Of a DNA stretch of 12,272 nucleotides, positions 6,602-12,272 are shown in pieces. The notes under the pieces are model-generated. The model was not told where the DNA came from. It searched no databases and was given only the letters and a program-made list of their open reading frames with translations. This DNA comes from Christensenella sp. UBA2853 (GTDB taxonomy: Bacteria > Bacillota > Clostridia > Christensenellales > Aristaeellaceae), in the NCBI GenBank assembly GCA_002350845.1, contig DEFL01000015.1, forward strand, positions 3,057-15,328, read 5' to 3'. Made by a program: the position numbers and the translations under genes. How positions within the stretch are numbered: position 1 is the stretch's first letter; each line of letters starts with the position of its first letter.

Positions 6602-7768
6602 ATGAAAAAAATATGGCTGCTGATGATTGTCTGCCTGCTTGTGCCCTTCGGCACCCAGGCCCGGGAAATCATTCTGTCTGCCGGAGGCAGCTTCTGCTAT
6701 GCGGTGGATGCGGATGGAACGATCTGGGGATGGGGCGACAACACAAAGGGGCAGTTGGGAAACGGAACCAAAAAACGCGCCTTTTATCCACAGCAGGCGG
6801 CTGTAACGCTCAATGGGAATGATGTTCTGGCCATTGACTGCGGCAATGAGAACGCCCTGTTCCTGCTCTCTGACGGCACGGTATGGACCTGCGGCCCCAA
6901 CAATTACGGCCAGCAGGGCTCTTCGGAAGCGCCTGCGTACGCCTATGAACCCATCCGTATTCCCGGACTGGAGAACATCGTACAGATCTCCAGCGGCTGG
7001 GGACACTGCATGGCACGGACTGCAGACGGAAAGCTGTACGGCTGGGGGCGCAATACCGGCGGTCAGGTCGGGAATGGAACGACGAAGAATGTCAAAGAAC
7101 CGGTTCTGCTTTCCCTTACAGATATTGTCGATGTGGAATGCGGCGGAAAGTACACCCTGGCCCTTGACGCACATGGACAGCTCTGGGGCTGGGGCGAAAA
7201 TGACCAGGGCCAGCTGATGGATACAGGGAAAAAGAAAAAGGTTACAGAACCTGTCCGCCTGGAAACCGGCTTTTCGGTCCGCGAGATTGCCTGCGGCGGT
7301 TCAACGGCCTATGCGCTCAGCGAAGACGGAAAAGTCTACGCCTGGGGCCGAAATGACTTCTGGCAGCTGGGAATCAAAGACGGCAAATCCAGTAAGGTGC
7401 CGGTGGAGGCACAGCTGGCGGAAGGACTGAAGATCAGGGATATCTATGCCTACAATACGCACGCAGCGCTGGTGACGGAAGAAGGCAGCTATTGGACGTG
7501 GGGCATGATGCGGTGCGGTCAGCTGGGCAATGGCAAACATCCGTCGAAGAGCCTGCCGGTGGAGTGTGAAATCGGTGTGCCGGTGCTGGAAGCTTCCATG
7601 GGATCCTCGGGATCGTATATTGTGAAGGAAGACGGAACAGTCTGGGCAAACGGGTATGGTGAAGTCGGGCAGACCGGGGCCTATCCGAAGAAAACAGGGT
7701 ATGTCTATGTATGGAAGTGGACCGGACTGAATCTGCTGGAGAGCACCTGGACAGATCCGAAAAACTGA
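6602..7768 (+). CDS. Secreted RCC1-repeat (seven-bladed beta-propeller) protein
   Basis: A 388-residue protein with a clear signal peptide (residues 1-20, cleavage after GTQA) and seven RCC1-type repeats. Repeat cores lie at about 42-54 (WGWGDNTKGQLGN), 95-106 (WTCGPNNYGQQG), 146-159 (YGWGRNTGGQVGNG), 195-205 (WGWGENDQGQL), 246-257 (YAWGRNDFWQLG), 298-310 (WTWGMMRCGQLGN) and 348-359 (WANGYGEVGQTG). The spacing of about 51 residues and exactly seven repeats predict one complete propeller and nothing else. The start at 6602 has GAGGAG 8 bases upstream. An in-frame ATG at 6545 has no ribosome site and would bury the signal peptide. Eukaryotic RCC1 is a nuclear GTPase exchange factor; bacterial secreted versions have no such role and are generally taken as binding or scaffold domains. 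The ligand is unknown. It is probably co-transcribed with the Pth2 gene, with no obvious functional link. Confidence 0.9.
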   Translation: MKKIWLLMIVCLLVPFGTQAREIILSAGGSFCYAVDADGTIWGWGDNTKGQLGNGTKKRAFYPQQAAVTLNGNDVLAIDCGNENALFLLSDGTVWTCGPNNYGQQGSSEAPAYAYEPIRIPGLENIVQISSGWGHCMARTADGKLYGWGRNTGGQVGNGTTKNVKEPVLLSLTDIVDVECGGKYTLALDAHGQLWGWGENDQGQLMDTGKKKKVTEPVRLETGFSVREIACGGSTAYALSEDGKVYAWGRNDFWQLGIKDGKSSKVPVEAQLAEGLKIRDIYAYNTHAALVTEEGSYWTWGMMRCGQLGNGKHPSKSLPVECEIGVPVLEASMGSSGSYIVKEDGTVWANGYGEVGQTGAYPKKTGYVYVWKWTGLNLLESTWTDPKN

Positions 7769-7790
7769 TAAAATGGAATCGATAAACCTC

Positions 7791-7828
7791 AAAAAGGCAG
7801 CCGCGGATGTATGCGCGGCTGCCTTTTT
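7791..7828. terminator. Bidirectional terminator between convergent RCC1 and SLOG genes
   Basis: A perfect 15-bp stem (7791-7805 and 7814-7828) with an 8-base loop has five A at its left foot and five T at its right foot, so it can end transcription from both sides. It lies 22 bases after the RCC1 stop and about 80 bases after the stop of the minus-strand SLOG gene. The 80 bases between the hairpin and that stop show nothing else. Confidence 0.88.
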
Positions 7829-7908
7829 ATAGCAGGAAATGCTTTACCCGTAAGGGAACTTCCTGAGGCGGGACTGTAAAAGACAGGGATCAGAGAGAAG
7901 GAGCGGGA

Positions 7909-8415
7909 TTACACGTTCCGGTCTGAGGGTGTGTGGACAAAGCAGGCAAGCCCAGACTCGCGGGCATAGGTAATCAGGCGGTGCGTGCCGCCTTCATCGC
8001 CGTTGTAAAATGCGATCAGCCGGGAAGCGTGATCCACAAGAAAGCGGTTGCGGCGCTCAAAGGCATCCGGAGTAAAGGAAGGGGAGATGATCACGCGGTG
8101 ATCCGCGCCGTGCCAGAGCCTGTCATAGGCCTCCTTCCAGTTTTCCTTCCATTTTGCGGGAAAACCGGGATAGGGCGTGACAGCGATCAGATGCAGACCG
8201 GGCACGACGGCCTTTTTTTCAAGAACGGTCATCCCGGCCCAGATATCGATCCCCATGGCCATACCGGTCAGAAAGGTCACAAAGCCATCATGGATGGCAT
8301 CATCGATCTGACAGGACAGCCATGCTTTGATCGCTGCTTCATCTTCTGTCAGTTTTTCAGGCCTGTGTCCCGCAAAACAGCAGCGATGCCGGCGCATTTC
8401 CATTTCGTCTGACAT
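7909..8415 (-). CDS. YpsA-like SLOG-family protein (DUF1273)
   Basis: A 168-residue protein of the SLOG superfamily, DUF1273/YpsA branch. The first strand and loop are CCFAGHRPEKL (12-22); the GxxxGxD-type nucleotide-binding loop is TGMAMGIDIWAG (50-61). They are followed by LIAVTPYPGF (76-85), the W-x-x-x-W segment KWKENWKEAYDRL (88-100), ISPSFTPDAFERRNRFLVDHA (110-130) and LIAFYNGDEGGT (133-144). SLOG proteins are Rossmann-like folds that bind nucleotide-derived ligands. YpsA of Bacillus has been linked to cell division, but the activity of this branch is unknown. ATG at 8415 is chosen because GAGGTG lies 7 bases upstream; a TTG at 8421 is too close to that site. The gene starts 29 bases after the truncated MocR gene on the same strand and has no promoter of its own in the gap, so it is probably read from the regulator's promoter. 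Confidence 0.88.
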   Translation of the reverse strand: MSDEMEMRRHRCCFAGHRPEKLTEDEAAIKAWLSCQIDDAIHDGFVTFLTGMAMGIDIWAGMTVLEKKAVVPGLHLIAVTPYPGFPAKWKENWKEAYDRLWHGADHRVIISPSFTPDAFERRNRFLVDHASRLIAFYNGDEGGTHRLITYARESGLACFVHTPSDRNV

Positions 8416-8444
8416 ATGCAATCACCTCAATTCTGTTTGAAATA

Positions 8445-9512
8445 TCAGACAGGAGAACTTCGGCGTCTGGACCGCCGCACTTTGTTGATGTGTCGTACAA
8501 AGTCACCGGAAGTCAGCAGTTCCTCAAGGAGAACCTGCTCAAGCACAGGAACTGAGCAGGACATAAATCCGCAGCGCGACTGGTACAGACTGACCAGGGA
8601 GGCGGGAAGCACCATGAATCCGGCGCGGATGGAGGGTGCAACCGTTTTGGAAAATGTATTGACATAGATGACACGCTCATTGCTGCTCAGGGAAAACAGC
8701 GTGTCTTCGGCCTTGGAAGAAGGACTGAATTCTGAATCGTAGTCATCCTCGATGATAAACCGGTTGTCTTCTCCGACCCAGCTGATGTATTCATGCCGTT
8801 TGGATGCGCTGGCCGTGATCATGGTCGGGAAACTGCGGAATGGCGTGACATGAAGAACAGATGCACTGCTGTTCCATAGGGCATCTGTTCTGACACCGTC
8901 TGTTCCCATGGGCAGGCGGTCAAGTGTCACGCCCTGGGAAAGATACACGCGCTGAATCATATTGTATGAAGGATCTTCGACAGCATAGACGCGATCCCTT
9001 CCCAGCAGCTGTACGATGAGTCCGTAAAGGTATTCTGCTCCGGATCCGATGACGATCTGGTCGGGAGAAACGCGGAATCCACGGATGCGTGCGAGATGAT
9101 CTGAAATGGCCTGACGCAGAGAGAGAAGGCCCTCGTTAGGCGATTTTTCCATCAGCCGGGTTCCCCATTGCGTGAGAATGCGGCGAATGGTTCTTGCGTA
9201 CAGGGCGTAGGGGAGCGATTCACTGCGCTCAGGGACAGAAAGCGGGAGAAGCGCGGGGGCAGCCTCCTCCGGGACAGATAGCAGATCCGTGTCCCTGTAG
9301 GCAACAAAATAGCCGCTGCGCTCTCTGGAGACCAGATACCCTTCGTCACAGAGAATGGAGTAGGCATGTTCGACGGTCATGATGCTGACACCGCTTTCTT
9401 CAGCCATGGTCCGCTTGGATGGGAAACGGGCTCCGAAAGGATAGGCACCGCCGGTGATGTCATCGCGCAGTCTTTCATAGAGCTGCAGATAAACGCCGCC
9501 GCTTCTGGGCAT
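8445..9512 (-). CDS. MocR/PdxR-like regulator, C-terminally truncated
   Basis: A GntR-type winged helix (about 8-70: LYERLRDDITGG, FPSKRTMAEESGVS, TVEHAYSILCDEGYL, GYFV) is fused to a fold-type I aminotransferase-like domain. Recognisable parts are MEKSPNEGLLSLRQAISDHL (121-140), VIGSGAEYL (154-162), VEDPSYN (178-184), IIEDDYDSEF (253-262) and the PLP-lysine motif NTFSKTVAPSIRAGF with K289. MocR regulators bind pyridoxal 5'-phosphate and control B6, GABA and related genes. Two oddities. The family's usual TPSHQxPTG is TPFRSFPTMI here (223-232). The protein ends at residue 355 just after SGDFVRHINKVRRSRR, where relatives continue for about 100 residues more. The next gene begins 29 bases later, so the missing part is absent rather than frameshifted. 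The ribosome site is exceptionally strong. The gene is divergent from an ECF S component, its likely target. It may still bind DNA, but effector sensing is uncertain; a pseudogene is the alternative. Confidence 0.85.
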   Translation of the reverse strand: MPRSGGVYLQLYERLRDDITGGAYPFGARFPSKRTMAEESGVSIMTVEHAYSILCDEGYLVSRERSGYFVAYRDTDLLSVPEEAAPALLPLSVPERSESLPYALYARTIRRILTQWGTRLMEKSPNEGLLSLRQAISDHLARIRGFRVSPDQIVIGSGAEYLYGLIVQLLGRDRVYAVEDPSYNMIQRVYLSQGVTLDRLPMGTDGVRTDALWNSSASVLHVTPFRSFPTMITASASKRHEYISWVGEDNRFIIEDDYDSEFSPSSKAEDTLFSLSSNERVIYVNTFSKTVAPSIRAGFMVLPASLVSLYQSRCGFMSCSVPVLEQVLLEELLTSGDFVRHINKVRRSRRRSSPV

Positions 9513-9514
9513 AG

Positions 9515-9524
9515 GATCACCTCC
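9515..9524 (-). promoter_or_regulatory. Extended Shine-Dalgarno site of the MocR gene
   Basis: The minus strand reads GGAGGTGATC, ten consecutive bases complementary to the usual 3' end of 16S rRNA. GGAGG lies 7 bases before the ATG at 9512. This confirms the start and predicts very efficient initiation. Confidence 0.75.
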
Positions 9525-9565
9525 TGCAGGTCATCTGGCATGGTAAAAAAATCAGAAACTGGTAC

Positions 9566-9594
9566 TTTTTTGCAGACCACATGGGAAGTATACT
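9566..9594 (+). promoter_or_regulatory. Putative promoter of the ECF S-component gene
   Basis: A -10 box TATACT lies at 9589-9594. Seventeen bases upstream is only a weak T-rich -35 (TTTTTT, 9566-9571), as expected for a promoter that needs an activator. The transcript would start near 9601, leaving a leader of only about 38 bases, too short for a riboswitch. Confidence 0.45.
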
Positions 9595-9615
9595 CCATAA
9601 AACGCAGAAGATAAA
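9587..9615 (-). promoter_or_regulatory. Putative divergent promoter of the MocR gene
   Basis: The palindrome AGTATACT (9587-9594) supplies a -10 box on both strands. On the minus strand it is TATACT (9587-9592), with a weak -35 TTTATC (9610-9615) 17 bases upstream. The MocR transcript would carry a leader of about 65 bases. Shared -10 sequence means the two divergent promoters should compete. Confidence 0.35.
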
Positions 9616-9638
9616 GAGCTGCGATGGAGGTACTGATG

Positions 9639-10202
9639 ATGAGAGAGAATCGCGCAAATGTGTATCGCATTACCAGCCTTGCGATCATGTCCGCCATTAT
9701 TTATGTGATTACAATGTTTCGGTTTCCGTTCCTGGGTTCAAAGGTCCATCTGGCCAACAGCATGTGTCTGGTCAGCGGGATGCTTTTCGGCCCGCTTTGG
9801 GGAGGGATTGCAGCCGGCTTCGGTTCTGCTCTGTATGATGCGCTGGCAGGAGGATATGATCCGGTGAATGTGCTCATCACCTTTGTCAGCAAGTTTGCGA
9901 TGGCTTCTCTGTGCGGTTTTATGGTCAGCAGAAGCCGGAAGCAGAGCGTCCCGCTGGTGATTGTATCGAGCATTGCGGGTGCTGTCCTTTATGTGGCACT
10001 CTACATGATAAAAACCTTTGTCTACCAGCGTTTTGTCTATGGATTTCCCATGGATGCGGTCGGTGCGACCATGGTCAGCAAACTGATCCCGTCCCTGATC
10101 AATGCGCTGGCTGCAGTGATTACCGCCCCCATTTTTTACCATGCTGTTCTTCCGGCAATGCGCCATTCGGGAATCCTGGAGAAGGTCTCAGGAAGATCAT
10201 GA
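9639..10202 (+). CDS. ECF transporter S component (vitamin-type substrate-binding subunit)
   Basis: A 187-residue integral membrane protein with about six hydrophobic segments (near 10-28, 35-55, 56-70, 76-97, 105-125 and 145-175). The VHLANSMCLVSGMLFGPLWGG run (36-56) followed by AAGFGSALYDALAGGYDPVN is typical of vitamin-type ECF S components. These subunits bind a vitamin or precursor and share an EcfA/EcfA'/EcfT energising module, which is not in this window, so this is a group II (solitary) S component. Three ATG codons are possible (9624, 9636, 9639). GGAGG at 9626-9630 excludes the first; the 8-base gap favours 9639, and 9636 (5 bases) is second. The divergent MocR/PdxR-like regulator suggests a B6 vitamer as substrate; this is inference from family association, and thiamine precursors, riboflavin or other vitamins remain possible. 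Confidence 0.82.
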   Translation: MRENRANVYRITSLAIMSAIIYVITMFRFPFLGSKVHLANSMCLVSGMLFGPLWGGIAAGFGSALYDALAGGYDPVNVLITFVSKFAMASLCGFMVSRSRKQSVPLVIVSSIAGAVLYVALYMIKTFVYQRFVYGFPMDAVGATMVSKLIPSLINALAAVITAPIFYHAVLPAMRHSGILEKVSGRS

Positions 10203-10266
10203 GGCGCGTCCGGTCCAGCTATTCTTTGAGAACAAGAACAACGGCATGCGAAATCCGGGATGTTTC

Positions 10267-10296
10267 TTGACAGAAGTGTACAAACGCATGTACAAT
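10267..10296 (+). promoter_or_regulatory. Strong promoter with operator-like repeats
   Basis: A consensus -35 TTGACA (10267-10272), an 18-base spacer and a -10 box TACAAT (10291-10296). The palindrome TGTACA occurs twice, at 10277-10282 and 10289-10294, 12 bases apart, inside the spacer and across the -10. A perfect 10-base palindrome ATACGCGTAT (10295-10304) covers the expected start. The layout looks like a repressor-controlled promoter. The leader to the GTG at 10406 is about 100 bases. Confidence 0.72.
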
Positions 10297-10405
10297 ACGC
10301 GTATGTCACAGCGATTGTGGCAGATAGCAGGAAACGATTGACCGCTTCTGGATGTGGAGAGAAGAGGTCATCCTGCGCGCACTGTTTATGAAAAGGAGGG
10401 TCTTC

Positions 10406-10891
10406 GTGAGCCGATACCAAGTCAGGCGAAGAGGTACCAACCGTACATTTGTGGACAGAAGAGGACCTGGCAGCCGCCTGCAGGGCATTCTGATTCTCGG
10501 ACTGCTTGCAGCTCTGATAGCTGGCTTGATTTATGCAGGACCTGCGGTCAGGCAGAGAAGTGATGAGAACGAACTGGTTCGGGGAAGACTGCTGTCAGAA
10601 TGCGAAGCTGCGGTCACACGTGTCCAGCGTCTGAGCCGTACAGCGGGAAGCAATTCATCACAGACACTGGGAGAGATCCGAAGCTATATATACACCATGG
10701 ATGTACTGAATCAGACACACCTTTCGCTTACAGGGAAACAGCTGCTCGATTCCGGGCACTTTACAACGATTTATTCACTCATTGATACCTATTGGTCACA
10801 ACTGCTGTCAGGATCGGATACCGGCGCCATGCAGACATCGCTGACCAATGCACTCTCGGAACTGTATGTGCAGACACAGAATCTGACATAA
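10406..10891 (+). CDS. Unrecognised single-pass membrane protein
   Basis: A 161-residue protein that I do not recognise. It has an Arg-rich cytoplasmic N-terminus (residues 1-24, nine Arg), one membrane helix (about 27-46, GILILGLLAALIAGLIYAG) and an extracytoplasmic domain of about 110 residues that is mostly helical by composition (NELVRGRLLSECEAAVTRVQ, TIYSLIDTYWSQLL, LTNALSELYVQTQNL). The positive-inside rule gives N-in, C-out topology. GTG is chosen because AAAAGGAGGG lies 5 bases before it; an in-frame ATG at 10388 overlaps that ribosome site and has none of its own. The same ribosome-site context (AAAAGGAGGGTnTTC) precedes the YARHG gene at 11209. It has its own strong promoter and terminator and stands alone. 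A regulatory anchor or a cell-division-type bitopic protein are possible, without direct evidence. Confidence 0.75.
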   Translation: MSRYQVRRRGTNRTFVDRRGPGSRLQGILILGLLAALIAGLIYAGPAVRQRSDENELVRGRLLSECEAAVTRVQRLSRTAGSNSSQTLGEIRSYIYTMDVLNQTHLSLTGKQLLDSGHFTTIYSLIDTYWSQLLSGSDTGAMQTSLTNALSELYVQTQNLT

Positions 10892-10897
10892 GAGATG

Positions 10898-10930
10898 AAA
10901 ACCTGAATCGACCATGGTTCGGGTTTTTCT
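10898..10930 (+). terminator. Terminator of the orphan membrane-protein gene
   Basis: A 10-bp stem with one G-T pair (AAAACCTGAA at 10898-10907 with TTCGGGTTTT at 10918-10927), a 10-base loop, and a run of five T at 10924-10928. It starts 6 bases after the TAA stop. Confidence 0.78.
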
Positions 10931-11208
10931 TATGCGCATCCGGAGAAAAATAAAAATGTTTCGAGGACGGTAGGAAAAATGAGAACCATGCAGAAACCAT
11001 TACGGGTATTTGCAGATCGGCAGGAATGCTGAGCCTGACCATGTTTCCGGGAAAGATGACGCGTACAATTACGTGAACCGTCTGCTGCTGGGAAAGGGCG
11101 GGCCTGTCTGAATGCGCGGGGCAGGCGAGAAAACTGCACCGGCTGGTACTGATCATCTGCGGGTACGTGTGACGTCCTATACGGCGTCAAAGAAAAAGGA
11201 GGGTATTC
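10931..11208 (+). other. 278-base gap with no clear gene; possible decayed reading frame
   Basis: No tRNA, known riboswitch or convincing promoter is seen. Weak -10-like boxes are TACAAT at 11064-11069 and TATACG at 11178-11183, neither with a proper -35. One frame is open for 42 codons from 10983 (with YLQIGRNAEPDHVSGKDDAY in the middle), has a TGA at 11109-11111, and then stays open to the start region of the next gene. The composition looks protein-like, but the length is within chance. A GC-rich hairpin GCCTGTC / GGCAGGC (about 11102-11126) overlaps it. Confidence 0.25.
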
Positions 11209-12150
11209 ATGAAACGGGTTTTGTCTATGCTGGCTGTGCTGGTTCTTCTGCTGGGGATCTGTCCCCTGGGCAGTGCTGACGGGAATGCCGCAAAAGACTG
11301 GAATTTCTATCTGATCCCTGACAGCAATACGCGGGAACTGACGGAACAGGAAATCTGGGGATGGGACTATGAATCCCTGTGGTATCTGATCAACGAGATT
11401 TTTGCACGGCATGGATTTGTATTTAAGGAGAACGGACAGTTCGATTCGTATTTCAGCCGTCAGCAGTGGTATACGGCGAACGATGATACGGCCGCCAATA
11501 AGATTGCCTATGGCCAGATGACGAGCCTGGAATGGCACAATGAGCATACAATAAAAGTGGTCCGTGACAAAATGAAGGAACAGAAGACCAAGAATGACCA
11601 GGGAACGAAGAACTGGAAAAGCTTCATTCCTCCGGAAGGCATGCTCAACGGCTTCAATGCAGGCCGCGTGGGCACCAAGGGGAACTGGCCGGTTTATGCT
11701 GCTCCTTCTGCAGATGCATGGCGCGGTGCCAATGGCAAGGCAATGCTGAACGCTTCCTACGAGTACTGGGCTGCCGGCTGGGATGAAGGCTGGCTGCTGG
11801 TCATGTATGAAACCAATAAGGGCAGTGTCCGTATTGGATATGTGCAGCCGACCTTTAATACAGGCATCAGCAATGCACTGACCTTCTCCAAGATGGAAAC
11901 GACCGTCGCGCAGGACTGCACGCTGACGGATGATCCGATGCGTTCCAATTCTCCCATCACCAATCTGAAGGTTGGCGAAAAGGTGACCTATCTCATGACA
12001 TTCTATGGCTACGGTGCGCAGAAAGCCTGGGCCTATGTTGAGACCATTGCAGAAGAAAAACGGGCAAGAGGATTTGTACCGGTTCACTGCCTGGATCTGT
12101 CCTACAACGATGAAGTGGATCATGATAACATTCCCCAGGGAAATGGCTGA
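11209..12150 (+). CDS. Secreted YARHG-domain protein with SH3-like repeats
   Basis: A 313-residue exported protein. The signal peptide is about residues 1-23 (MKRVLSMLAVLVLLLGICPL, cleavage near GSA). The YARHG domain (about 35-89) shows its defining core YLINEIFARHGFVFKENGQFDSYF (59-82) and the closing QQWY (85-88). This extracellular domain occurs in many bacterial lipoproteins and peptidase-like proteins, function unknown. The remainder looks like two SH3-like modules. The first is about 158-215 (WPVYAAPSADAWRGANGKA, GWLLVMYETNKGSVRIGYVQP). The second is about 230-295 (TTVAQDCTLTDDPMRSNSPI, AWAYVETI, RARGFVPVHCLD). Such modules commonly bind cell wall, so a wall-associated role is inferred. 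The acidic tail DEVDHDNIPQGNG is probably disordered. AAGGAGG lies 7 bases before the ATG. The gene is monocistronic with a strong terminator; its promoter is not evident. Confidence 0.88.
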   Translation: MKRVLSMLAVLVLLLGICPLGSADGNAAKDWNFYLIPDSNTRELTEQEIWGWDYESLWYLINEIFARHGFVFKENGQFDSYFSRQQWYTANDDTAANKIAYGQMTSLEWHNEHTIKVVRDKMKEQKTKNDQGTKNWKSFIPPEGMLNGFNAGRVGTKGNWPVYAAPSADAWRGANGKAMLNASYEYWAAGWDEGWLLVMYETNKGSVRIGYVQPTFNTGISNALTFSKMETTVAQDCTLTDDPMRSNSPITNLKVGEKVTYLMTFYGYGAQKAWAYVETIAEEKRARGFVPVHCLDLSYNDEVDHDNIPQGNG

Positions 12151-12159
12151 TATCAGCTG

Positions 12160-12195
12160 AACAGTCCCGGAGCGCCAGGCTCCGGGACTGTTTTT
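12160..12195 (+). terminator. Terminator of the YARHG gene
   Basis: A perfect 14-bp stem (12160-12173 and 12179-12192) with a 5-base loop ends in five T (12191-12195). It starts 9 bases after the stop. The remaining 77 bases to the window end show no gene or signal I can support. Confidence 0.92.
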
Positions 12196-12272
12196 GATGC
12201 TGAAAGAGGGGAAAAAGGCTTGTTTCCAAAGAAATTGGGGGATTGGATGGTTACTATTCACGGTTTGAAACC

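Noticed and set aside
8416..8470. Frameshift explanation for the short MocR protein
   Set aside because: No frame in the 29-base gap or in the next gene continues the missing small domain; the next gene is a complete SLOG protein.
9595..9638. Vitamin riboswitch before the ECF S-component gene
   Set aside because: The predicted leader is about 38 bases, too short for a thiamine, riboflavin or cobalamin riboswitch, and no such motif is seen.
10930..12261. 443-codon minus-strand open frame across the YARHG gene
   Set aside because: It runs through the hairpin terminators at both ends and has no family motif; the plus-strand gene has signal peptide, YARHG core and ribosome site.
1..12272. CRISPR array, insertion sequence or prophage
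   Set aside because: No regularly spaced repeats, transposase, integrase or terminal inverted repeats were seen on either strand.

Overview
The window looks like chromosomal DNA of a Gram-positive anaerobe of the Bacillota, most likely a Clostridia-type gut bacterium. The reasons are strong AGGAGG-type ribosome binding sites, an ECF vitamin-transporter S component beside a MocR-type regulator, a Clostridia-style MMPL/coiled-coil gene pair, a YpsA-like SLOG protein and a YARHG protein. Base composition is close to half GC. There are no phage, transposon, CRISPR or rRNA signals. Assignment below phylum level is inference.

Layout, left to right. (1) The 5' end of a tRNA, probably tRNA-Thr, leaves the window on the minus strand with its promoter. 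(2) A minus-strand PHP-domain phosphoesterase gene has its own terminator and promoter, and apparently starts at an ATC codon. (3) A plus-strand pair encodes an MMPL/RND-like membrane protein and a 919-residue exported coiled-coil protein with a lipobox, closed by a terminator. (4) A plus-strand pair encodes a Pth2-type peptidyl-tRNA hydrolase and a secreted seven-repeat RCC1 protein, closed by a bidirectional hairpin. (5) A minus-strand pair encodes a MocR/PdxR-like regulator that has lost its C-terminus and a YpsA-like SLOG protein. (6) Divergent from the regulator is an ECF transporter S component. (7) An unrecognised single-pass membrane protein has a strong promoter carrying repeated TGTACA sites. 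(8) A secreted YARHG protein with SH3-like repeats is followed by a terminator.

How the parts may work together. The MMPL protein and the long coiled-coil protein form a recurrent pair in Clostridia and probably act together in the envelope. In this copy both Asp-Tyr positions that normally serve the proton relay are replaced (DY to LF, and DY to GE) in an otherwise full-length protein, so it may not be a proton-driven exporter. The divergent MocR/ECF pair suggests control of vitamin uptake, with a B6 vitamer the first guess from the family association. The regulator lacks about 100 C-terminal residues and has a changed motif in its aminotransferase-like domain, so that control may be altered. 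Four of the nine protein genes encode exported or membrane-anchored proteins of unclear function.

The points most worth a second look are the MMPL protein without its proton-relay residues, the ATC start of the PHP gene, the truncated MocR regulator, and the orphan membrane protein with its operator-like promoter.
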